Source: Rickettsiales bacterium
GTDB taxonomy: Bacteria; Pseudomonadota; Alphaproteobacteria; Rickettsiales; UBA3002
NCBI GenBank assembly: GCA_028281385.1
Contig: JANQJY010000099.1
Span: 1-38,048 of the forward strand
Direction: 5' to 3'
Length of the DNA stretch: 38,048 nt
Position numbers and translations under genes: made by a program
Part shown: positions 24,770 to 31,433 of the stretch, piece by piece
Layout: each line of letters starts with the position of its first letter
Position numbering within the stretch: the stretch's first letter is position 1
The notes under the pieces: model-generated
What the model saw: only the letters and a program-made list of their open reading frames with translations
Told to the model about the DNA's origin: nothing
Databases searched by the model: none

Positions 24770-24797
24770 ACCATAGAGACAAGACAGGTTTTGTCAA
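24770..24797 (-). promoter_or_regulatory. Strong sigma-70-type promoter of the small membrane protein
   Basis: On the minus strand, TTGACA (24792-24797), a 16-bp spacer and TATGGT (24770-24775). This is the best consensus match I found in the window. Transcription would begin near 24763, giving a leader of about 16 bases that contains AAGGAG. Confidence 0.65.
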
Positions 24798-24848
24798 GAA
24801 AATGTAATAGCTTATTCAGCATTATAATAAGAGCGATTCTAAAGAAAA

Positions 24849-25460
24849 TCAGACATTCTCATTCAGCAACCCATCCACCTCTTCCGGGGTCAGCGGACGC
24901 TCTCCTCCCTCCGGCGATGGCTGAGATGGGTCTTCAGCCGCCTGCACTCCCTGATCGGGAAGAACCGCTGTATCCGATTCATGAGGCACTTGTCCGCTTA
25001 AATCACCGATCGACAGGGGTTCAAACTTTGTTTCGACACGTTCTTCTCCACCTGATTTGACCGTATCAACGAAAAGAACCACTTTTTCACGCGGTTGCGG
25101 CAATCTGGTATCGAATGATATGGTGTCCTCTGTCGATTCGATGGATTCCTCCTCCAGAACCAACCTATTCAACGCCCTGTCCTTGATGATTTTATAAGGT
25201 TCATCAACACCACTTTTTTCAGCTGCCTCATGCGCCGAATCCGCTTCCACGACGATACTTTCTTTTGCGGTTTCATACACGCGGTACATGGTTTTATCTG
25301 AATAAACAAAACGCCGCTTGTTTACAATCAACGGAGACAAATGATGATCAATCACCTCTTGCGATATGACCTCTTCACCCATTTCCTCTTCCATGGGATC
25401 AGTCATATCCGCTATCGCTTGAGCATTCTGCTCATCTGTTTCGTTTAATACGCTTTCCAC
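24849..25460 (-). CDS. Acidic hypothetical protein with FliM-like C-terminal motif
   Basis: A 203-residue acidic protein that I do not recognise. The first 40 residues are Glu/Asp-rich. A compact part at about 48-100 (RFVYSDKTMYRVYE, IVVEADSAHEAAEKSGVDEPYKI) looks like a small alpha-beta domain. The rest is Pro/Glu-rich and probably disordered, ending LTPEEVDGLLNENV. That tail resembles the LSQEEIDALL motif at the FliM N-terminus that binds CheY; this is only a likeness. There are no membrane helices and no Cys. The start is GTG 25460 with GGTGG upstream, overlapping the PAS gene by 16 bases, so the two are probably translated together. Confidence 0.7.
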   Translation of the reverse strand: MESVLNETDEQNAQAIADMTDPMEEEMGEEVISQEVIDHHLSPLIVNKRRFVYSDKTMYRVYETAKESIVVEADSAHEAAEKSGVDEPYKIIKDRALNRLVLEEESIESTEDTISFDTRLPQPREKVVLFVDTVKSGGEERVETKFEPLSIGDLSGQVPHESDTAVLPDQGVQAAEDPSQPSPEGGERPLTPEEVDGLLNENV

Positions 25461-25921
25461 TTCATTCCACCGATAATATAGGCAACCTCAGAACTCTTAC
25501 TATCTTTCGATAAGGGCAGCATGCACGAGCGGAATCGTATTTCCTGATTTTTGGTATTGGTAAATCCGGCTTCTTCAATAGCCGGTTGTTTGGTTTCCAA
25601 TATCTCTTCGAATTTATGAACCAGCGACATATTGGTCGGATAGATCAGCTTCTCGCATATCTCCTTATTTTGCAGGTCATCACCGTAGGCTTCCACCAGA
25701 TCCTGCCCGAGATAAGTGTATTTATAGCCTGCCTCCGTAGCTTGTATATCTTCCACCCGTACCAGAAAACAGGAATCCCAGATATCTTCGATCGCCTCGG
25801 GATCAATCTCTCCTTCACTCGGAAAAGGCCGCTCACCCTTTAATTCCTCCCAGTAGAATAACAACCGCTCATTAATACGTTTATTCTGAACTTTCAATAA
25901 GTTGCTCATTTTTTCCAGCAT
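25445..25921 (-). CDS. PAS_5-type PAS domain protein
   Basis: A single-domain protein of about 158 residues. The pattern LFYWEELKGERPFPSEGEIDPEAIEDIWDSCFLVRVED, then YKYTYLGQDLVEAYGDDLQNK, then a final strand pair (SEVAYIIGGMKW) fits PAS_5 (PF07310), common in alphaproteobacteria; Caulobacter MopJ is of this type. Such proteins sense or relay signals through protein contacts. No output domain is fused, so the overlapping acidic protein may be its partner. ATG 25921 is chosen over GTG 25924; ATG 25909 with GGA upstream is also possible. It starts about 50 bases after folC, so it could be read from the folate operon. Confidence 0.75.
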   Translation of the reverse strand: MLEKMSNLLKVQNKRINERLLFYWEELKGERPFPSEGEIDPEAIEDIWDSCFLVRVEDIQATEAGYKYTYLGQDLVEAYGDDLQNKEICEKLIYPTNMSLVHKFEEILETKQPAIEEAGFTNTKNQEIRFRSCMLPLSKDSKSSEVAYIIGGMKWKAY

Positions 25922-25969
25922 CACTTTGTCCCTACGCTGCTACACTATAGCATGAATCCATAGCGGCGT

Positions 25970-27193
25970 TTAGCGGTTTTTTGCAAGCACATGCCCCGCC
26001 AGATATAGTGAACCGCAGATTAAGGCGTAGGGATACGATATGGTTGAAAGCGCTTCAGAAAGGGACATTGCGGAGCGAACCGGTAGTTCTAATTGTTTTG
26101 CTGCATCGCACAATTGCTCCCTGGACATGCCGGAAGGCTCCTGTGGAATATCGATACAGACAATCTCCGCAGCCATGCCCTGAAAGGCCGAAAGGAAGGC
26201 GGCGGGATCTTTCTGTGCGGTCATCCCTACAATCAGCGTGATGGGTTCATAGTGATGTGCTCTTATCCACCCCGCCAACGCCTGACCGGCCTGTTCGTTA
26301 TGCCCGCCATCCAGCCAGATCTCCGTCTCATTTTCTGCCAGATCGACCAGCAGACCCGCTGTCAGCTTCTGCAAACGCCCCGGCCAGTGAGCCTGAGCGA
26401 CTCCTTCCATGATGTGCGCCTCTTCAACTGAAAACGCTCTACAGTGCGACAAAACCGTTGCCGCCAGCGCCGCATTATCGCGCTGATGCACACCGGCCAG
26501 CACAGGCGACAGTTTATTCCATTGATCGTCTACCAGGATCAATGGTGCAGATTTCTCGCGCGCGACCTGCTCTATGACCTCCAGCGCCTCCGGCAACTGC
26601 CTGCCGACAAAGACAGGACAATGCGGTTTGATGATCCCGGCTTTTTCAAAGGCGATCTTTGCCAGCGTATTCCCCAGAAATGCCTGATGGTCCATCGCCA
26701 CCGGCGTAATCACCGTCGCCAGCGGATCGGCAATGACATTCGTCGCATCGAACCGCCCGCCCATCCCGACTTCCAGCAGCGCCACATCGGCCGGTGTCTT
26801 AGCGAATAGCTGAAATGCCGCCACCGTCAGCGCTTCGAAAAACGTGAGCGGATACTCCTCCGTCAACGCTTTGACCTGCATCAATGTTTTATAGAGTGTA
26901 TCCGCTTCGACCTCCTGTCCGGCAATGACAAACCGTTCCGTCACACTGACCAGATGCGGAGAGCTATAAACATGCACGCTATATCCCGCCGCCTCAAACA
27001 TGGCGCGCATAAAGGCGATGGTCGAGCCTTTGCCGTTGGTACCGGCGACATGGATTACCGGCGGCAGCGACAGATGCGGGTTGCCAACTTCTGCCAGATA
27101 CTGCTCTATCCGTCCCAGAGAAAGATCGATCTCCTTCAACTCCGGATGCATCAGCGAATCCAGCAATGCCTGCATCTGTTCGCTATCGCCCAT
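25970..27193 (-). CDS. folC: Dihydrofolate synthase / folylpolyglutamate synthase
   Basis: FolC adds glutamate to dihydropteroate and lengthens the glutamate tail of folates. The 407-residue protein has the P-loop HVAGTNGKGSTIAFMRAMFE (about 48-67), SPHLVSVTERF, LEVGMGGRFDATNVI (about 143-157), TPVAMDHQAFLG and the C-terminal WLDGGHNEQAGQAL. The length is normal. Its start overlaps the folP stop by 11 bases. Confidence 0.96.
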   Translation of the reverse strand: MGDSEQMQALLDSLMHPELKEIDLSLGRIEQYLAEVGNPHLSLPPVIHVAGTNGKGSTIAFMRAMFEAAGYSVHVYSSPHLVSVTERFVIAGQEVEADTLYKTLMQVKALTEEYPLTFFEALTVAAFQLFAKTPADVALLEVGMGGRFDATNVIADPLATVITPVAMDHQAFLGNTLAKIAFEKAGIIKPHCPVFVGRQLPEALEVIEQVAREKSAPLILVDDQWNKLSPVLAGVHQRDNAALAATVLSHCRAFSVEEAHIMEGVAQAHWPGRLQKLTAGLLVDLAENETEIWLDGGHNEQAGQALAGWIRAHHYEPITLIVGMTAQKDPAAFLSAFQGMAAEIVCIDIPQEPSGMSREQLCDAAKQLELPVRSAMSLSEALSTISYPYALICGSLYLAGHVLAKNR

Positions 27194-27974
27194 CGATCAC
27201 CTCACGCAGTCTGGCGTGCGCCGCTACATCATGCACGCGCAAATAATCGACACCCCGCTGCATCAGCATGGCGGAAAAGGCCAGCGTCAGCTCATCGCGC
27301 TGCGCGGCAGGCGCATCGGTAAACAGCCCCAGAAAGGATTTACGCGAATGACCGACATACAGAGGAACCCCCCCCGGCAACAGCAGGTCACAGGCATTCA
27401 GCAGCGTCAGTGATTGCACCGCCGTTTTGCCGAATCCGATGCCGAGATCAAGCACCAGACGCGAGCGGTCAATTCCCACTCTGTCACACTTACTCAGCAG
27501 CGCTTCGGCCCATGATTGAATCACCGCCATCGGGTCTTCTTCTTCCGCCAGCACCACTGTCTTATCCGCCGGAATGCTCAGCGAATGCATGAATATTACT
27601 TGGCAGTCCGCTGCCCGCACGACCTCCAGCATCGCCTCATCCCGCCCGCCGCCGACATCGTTGATCATATCCACCCCGAGTGTGATCGCCTGCTCTGCCG
27701 TTTGCGGGTGATAGCTGTCCACGCTCACTCCTACTCCCTGAGCGTGACACAAAGCTATGGCCGGTTCCAACACCGGCAGCAGCCGTTTCCATTCCTCTTC
27801 CGCGCTCATCGCAACTGCGCCGGGGCGTGTCGACTCCGCTCCCAGGTCAACGATATCCGCACCATCCGCTATCAACTGTCGCACGTAAGCCAGTACGGCT
27901 TCCTTATCCTGCAACGCTCCACCGTCGGAAAAGGAATCCGGCGTGACATTGACGATCCCCACCAGTTTAGTCAT
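27183..27974 (-). CDS. folP: Dihydropteroate synthase
   Basis: FolP joins p-aminobenzoate to the pterin; it is the sulfonamide target. From ATG 27974 the protein has 263 residues beginning MTKLVGIVNVTPDSFSDGG, the pterin/phosphate loop. It continues with VDLGAESTRPGA, DMINDVGGG, LVLDLGIGFGKT and VGHSRKSFLG. The frame opens 16 codons earlier inside folK, but the chosen ATG overlaps the folK stop as ATGA, which suggests coupling. Confidence 0.96.
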   Translation of the reverse strand: MTKLVGIVNVTPDSFSDGGALQDKEAVLAYVRQLIADGADIVDLGAESTRPGAVAMSAEEEWKRLLPVLEPAIALCHAQGVGVSVDSYHPQTAEQAITLGVDMINDVGGGRDEAMLEVVRAADCQVIFMHSLSIPADKTVVLAEEEDPMAVIQSWAEALLSKCDRVGIDRSRLVLDLGIGFGKTAVQSLTLLNACDLLLPGGVPLYVGHSRKSFLGLFTDAPAAQRDELTLAFSAMLMQRGVDYLRVHDVAAHARLREVIDGR

Positions 27975-28492
27975 GGCATAGGCCCCAGCTTTTCGAGATA
28001 CCGGCTGTCGAGCGTCTGGCACAGGGAGCGCAGCGAGCGGCCACCCAGCATGTCATGTGCGCTGGGATAACACCAGTCCGGCACGACCTCCTGCATCGGG
28101 ATCAGAACAAACGCCCGCTCATGCATATGGGGATGCGGGATAATCAGTTCCGGTGTTTCGATAATCCGGTCTTCATAGGCCAGAATATCCAGATCGATCT
28201 CGCGCGGTGCCCATATGCCGCGCTTCTCCTTGCCAAGCCGTTGTTCAATCTCCTGAAGCACAGCCAGCAATGGCTGAGGTTGAAGTTCTGTATCGATCTG
28301 CACCACCGCATTGACAAACGGAACATTCCAGGCCGGATCGGCTCCCTCTTTCAGCAATGCCGGAGACTCATACAGCGAAGAGGACGCCAGAAGCCGGATA
28401 TCCTCCCGCGCCGATAACACCTCTGCTGCCTGGGAAATATGACGCTCACGCTCGCCGAGATTGCTCCCCAATCCTATATAGGCAATACTCAT
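27971..28492 (-). CDS. folK: 2-amino-4-hydroxy-6-hydroxymethyldihydropteridine pyrophosphokinase
   Basis: FolK transfers pyrophosphate from ATP to the pterin before the FolP step. From ATG 28492 it has 173 residues: AYIGLGSNLGERERHI at the start, SSLYESPAL, FVNAVVQI, and the active-site block RGIWAPREIDLDILAYED followed by IIPHPHMHERAFVLIP. The upstream part of the frame overlaps folB and is not family-like. The chosen start overlaps the folB stop by ATGA. Confidence 0.96.
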   Translation of the reverse strand: MSIAYIGLGSNLGERERHISQAAEVLSAREDIRLLASSSLYESPALLKEGADPAWNVPFVNAVVQIDTELQPQPLLAVLQEIEQRLGKEKRGIWAPREIDLDILAYEDRIIETPELIIPHPHMHERAFVLIPMQEVVPDWCYPSAHDMLGGRSLRSLCQTLDSRYLEKLGPMP

Positions 28493-28905
28493 GAACGAAT
28501 GATCGCACCTTCCGGCAGGTCGCTGTAGGAAAATGCCACTCCCGAAATATCGTAAGGCACCGGCGGTGAACATTTATTGATGCTCAGGGAGACGGCAATG
28601 CCGTCCGCGTCGCTACCGCATCGGTCCTGCAGCGCTTCACGAATCACAGCATGCAGCTGCTGGCACAGATATTCGATCAGGCGAAACTCCCTGCCTTTTA
28701 CATAGTCGATCAGTCGGCGGCAGATATCGTCGTAACACACAAACACTCCCTTATCCGTATCACAGACCTCAAGACGCTCGGCAAAATAAAAACAGATACT
28801 GACTTCCACCGGCTGTTCGGCCAGCCGTTCATGCTTGTCCACTCCCAGCAGCAGCTGTAATCTGAGCCGGTCAACACTCAGCGAATAAGGATAATAATGC
28901 GACAC
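28489..28905 (-). CDS. folB: Dihydroneopterin aldolase
   Basis: FolB makes 6-hydroxymethyl-dihydropterin, the substrate of FolK. The 138-residue protein shows LQLLLGVDKHERLAEQPVEV with the conserved Glu, VCYDDICRRLIDYVKGREFRLIEYLCQQL in the middle, and SINKCSPP with the conserved active-site Lys. The C-terminus is a little longer than usual. The start is GTG 28905 with GGAAG 6 bases upstream. It is first in the folB-folK-folP-folC run and is divergent from pabC. Confidence 0.85.
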   Translation of the reverse strand: MSHYYPYSLSVDRLRLQLLLGVDKHERLAEQPVEVSICFYFAERLEVCDTDKGVFVCYDDICRRLIDYVKGREFRLIEYLCQQLHAVIREALQDRCGSDADGIAVSLSINKCSPPVPYDISGVAFSYSDLPEGAIIRS

Positions 28906-28923
28906 ACTCCGCTTCCTTTTTTA

Positions 28924-28951
28924 TTGGCGTTTTGGCGTAAACTGCTACACA
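28924..28951 (+). promoter_or_regulatory. Possible promoter of pabC
   Basis: TTGGCG at 28924-28929, a 16-bp spacer and TACACA at 28946-28951, 13 bases before ATG 28965. The spacing matches the other promoters found here, but both hexamers are imperfect. AAGG just after it could serve as ribosome binding site. Confidence 0.35.
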
Positions 28952-28964
28952 AGGCAAGCGATTC

Positions 28965-29810
28965 ATGAATGCGTCTTCACAGTCTGTCTGCTTCAACGGC
29001 GAGTTTCTGCCGGCGGGAACACCGTGCCTGCCGCCCGATGATCGCGGGTTCCGCTTCGGCGACGGCGTGTTTGAAACCATCGCTATCCATCACGGCATGC
29101 CTTATCAATGGGATCTGCATATGGAGCGGTTACAGGCTGGGTTAACCGCATTGCGGATAAAGTATAATATTGAACAATTGTTCAAAGAAGTAAAAAAACT
29201 AATAAACAGGAACAAGATTAAACGCGGCTTCCTGCGCATTTCCATCAGCCGCGGAAGCGGGTCACGCGGCTATCGTCCGCTGCCGGACATCACACCCAAT
29301 TGTCTGATGGAAACCCTGCCCTATAACGCACCCAAAACAGACAGCTATCAACTTTGGCATTCCAATTACCGCAAACCGTCCGGCCTGCATTATCCGGTTC
29401 ACTGTAAAACCGCACAGGGCCTGAACAGTACGCTGGCGATCATGGAGGCGGACCAGCATGCCTGTGACGATGCACTGCTACTGAATACTCAGGGATATAT
29501 CAGCGAAACCACGTCAGGCAATCTGTTCTGGATTCAAGAGAATCAACTCCATACCCCATCGCTTGCCTGTGATTGCCTGGAGGGTACTACACGCGCCGCC
29601 ATCATGCGGTTATGGCAGGTGCAGGAAGTAGAAACGGACATTCATGCCTTAGAGAAAGCCGACGCGGTGTTCACCACCAATTGCGCGTTGGGTCTCATGC
29701 CCGTTGCATCACTGGCACCGCAGGACTGGCGCTGGAATACGGCGCACCCGTTATTAGACGAACTCACCACTAAACTGACAGAAGATATCCATGCCCACTG
29801 CGTCAGCTGA
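28965..29810 (+). CDS. pabC: Aminodeoxychorismate lyase (class IV aminotransferase)
   Basis: PabC, a PLP enzyme, releases p-aminobenzoate from aminodeoxychorismate. The 281-residue protein has DRGFRFGDGVFETIAI (about 26-41), the PLP lysine in HCKTAQGLNSTLA (about 146-158), the conserved Glu in GYISETTSGNLFWI, and a C-terminal FTTNCALGLMPVASL. A branched-chain or D-amino acid aminotransferase would share these motifs, but the position next to pabB and the fol genes favours PabC. Confidence 0.87.
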   Translation: MNASSQSVCFNGEFLPAGTPCLPPDDRGFRFGDGVFETIAIHHGMPYQWDLHMERLQAGLTALRIKYNIEQLFKEVKKLINRNKIKRGFLRISISRGSGSRGYRPLPDITPNCLMETLPYNAPKTDSYQLWHSNYRKPSGLHYPVHCKTAQGLNSTLAIMEADQHACDDALLLNTQGYISETTSGNLFWIQENQLHTPSLACDCLEGTTRAAIMRLWQVQEVETDIHALEKADAVFTTNCALGLMPVASLAPQDWRWNTAHPLLDELTTKLTEDIHAHCVS

Positions 29811-29824
29811 CACACATAATGATT

Positions 29825-29893
29825 GTCATTCCTGCAAAAGCAGGAATCTTAATACCGGGTTGAACGAAGATCCCTGCCTGCGCAGGGATGACA
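29825..29893. repeat. Palindromic intergenic repeat G (between pabC and pabB)
   Basis: TGTCATTCC at the left end and GGATGACA at the right. Two hairpins: ATTCCTGC/GCAGGAAT with loop AAAA (29828-29847), and ATCCCTGC/GCAGGGAT with loop CTGC (29870-29889). The right end is 24 bases before the pabB start. Confidence 0.8.
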
Positions 29894-29917
29894 GTATCGC
29901 CAGGAGTGATTCACATA

Positions 29918-31195
29918 ATGCCAGCTGACATGCCACTACAGGACAGGGATGATTTCCTGAAGTATGCAGCCTCCTGTGATTTGGGAAAGGAATGGGTGTT
30001 GCTGCATTCAGGTATGGCGTCACAGGAGAGCGGGCGCTACTCCTATCTCGCCAGCCATCCGGTGAAACATATTACCTCCGACGACCTTACCGCACTGGCA
30101 CCGCATGTATCTGATACACAGTCATGGCATAACAATGCCTGGTTCGGCTATCTCGGCTATGAACTGAAAGACAGGCTGGAGCCGGGCATGACCTGTGCTC
30201 CGTCCATCCTGTCCCTGCCGGCAATGTCTGTGATACGGCCCGCTCATATCACGCGGTTCGATCATCATTCCGGCCGGATGGACTCCTTCGGCGCACCACT
30301 CAAATCCTCTCCCATCAATACGGATGTTGCATTACCCGCCATCACTGCACTGTCTTCCAACATGCACAAGGGTGACTATCTTGCTATCATCCACGCCACG
30401 ATTGAGCGTATCAAGGCGGGCGATTTCTATCAGGCTAATATCACTCGCAAATTTTCCGGAGAGTTTGAATATGCCCCTGATGCGTTTCATCTGTTCCGTC
30501 GTTTATGCGAGACCAGCCCTGCCCCCTACAGCGCGCTTATTCGCACAGGCGACAGTTTCATCCTCTCCTCCAGCCCCGAAAATTTTCTACGTATTGATCC
30601 TTCAGGTCGCGTGGAAAGCCGCCCCATCAAAGGCTCTGCCCCCCGTCACAGCGATCCGGTGCAGGATCAAAAGATACGCAGGCAATTAACGGATAGCCAT
30701 AAGGACCGCGCCGAGAATCTGATGATCGTCGATCTCATGCGCAATGATCTGTCGCGCTGTTGCGAGGCAGGAAGTATTACCGTTTCCGATCTGCAGGAAG
30801 TACACAGCTTTGCCACTATCCATCAAATGATCTCCACCGTCAGCGGACGAAAACGCCGTGACTGCTCAACGCTCGATGTCGTCAGCGCCTGTTTCCCTCC
30901 CGGTTCGATGACCGGCGCGCCGAAAATCAAGGCGATGGATTGGATATCCCGGCAGGAAAAATATCAACGTGGCGTCTATAGCGGTGCGATCGGCTGGTTA
31001 GGCGGTGACGGCTCCTGCGAATTATCAGTGGTGATTCGTACCCTCATCCTGCAAGGCCACCGCTTTGAATTTCAGGTCGGTGGCGGCATTGTCGCCGATT
31101 CCCTACCCGAACAGGAATGGGAGGAAACCCTGATCAAGGCACGCGGCATCTGCCGCGCCATCGGTCTGGATGAACAAAGGCTGCGGGTGCTATAA
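29918..31195 (+). CDS. pabB: Aminodeoxychorismate synthase component I
   Basis: PabB converts chorismate and ammonia to aminodeoxychorismate. From ATG 29918 it has 425 residues, with the blocks IKAGDFYQANITRKF, SRPIKGSAPR, ENLMIVDLMRNDLSR, VHSFATIHQMISTVSG, CFPPGSMTGAPKIKAMDWI and FQVGGGIVADS, all of the chorismate-binding fold. The KAGDFYQAN form fits PabB rather than TrpE. AGGAG lies 11 bases before ATG 29918; earlier starts fall in repeat G. The glutamine amidotransferase PabA is not in the window and is not fused here. Confidence 0.94.
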   Translation: MPADMPLQDRDDFLKYAASCDLGKEWVLLHSGMASQESGRYSYLASHPVKHITSDDLTALAPHVSDTQSWHNNAWFGYLGYELKDRLEPGMTCAPSILSLPAMSVIRPAHITRFDHHSGRMDSFGAPLKSSPINTDVALPAITALSSNMHKGDYLAIIHATIERIKAGDFYQANITRKFSGEFEYAPDAFHLFRRLCETSPAPYSALIRTGDSFILSSSPENFLRIDPSGRVESRPIKGSAPRHSDPVQDQKIRRQLTDSHKDRAENLMIVDLMRNDLSRCCEAGSITVSDLQEVHSFATIHQMISTVSGRKRRDCSTLDVVSACFPPGSMTGAPKIKAMDWISRQEKYQRGVYSGAIGWLGGDGSCELSVVIRTLILQGHRFEFQVGGGIVADSLPEQEWEETLIKARGICRAIGLDEQRLRVL

Positions 31196-31203
31196 CTCGA
31201 TTT

Positions 31204-31424
31204 CATCATTCCGGCTAAGGCGTCAGGCTCGTCTCGCCAAAGCGAAGCAACGGCGGAAGACGCCGCATACCGGAATCCAGAAAAGACTCCCGGCACGTTG
31301 GCCGGGACAGGCTCCGCCAGTAGGCGAAGATCGTCCAAAAAACACGAGTTTGGTCAGTAGACCAAACTCTGCTTCCACTGGATCCCGTGTCCGTCGGTCT
31401 CCTGACCTCCGCCACGGGATGACA
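31204..31424. repeat. Palindromic intergenic repeat E (between pabB and dnaE)
   Basis: The element lies between two convergent genes. ATTCCGG (31208-31214) pairs with CCGGAAT (31270-31276), GGCGTC with GACGCC inside. Further hairpins: CCCGGC/GCCGGG (31289-31306); 4-bp arms around AGTA (31315-31326); 10-bp arms around AGTA (31346-31369); ATCCCGTG/CACGGGAT (31382-31420), enclosing 4-bp arms around TCCT (31396-31407). It ends GGGATGACA. No gene is seen in the 238-base gap. Confidence 0.85.
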
Positions 31425-31433
31425 ATATAAATG

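Noticed and set aside
24810-24831. Terminator after the acidic protein gene
   Set aside because: The inverted repeat CTTATT/AATAAG is only 6 bp of A-T rich pairs with a long loop and no T run, so it was not called.
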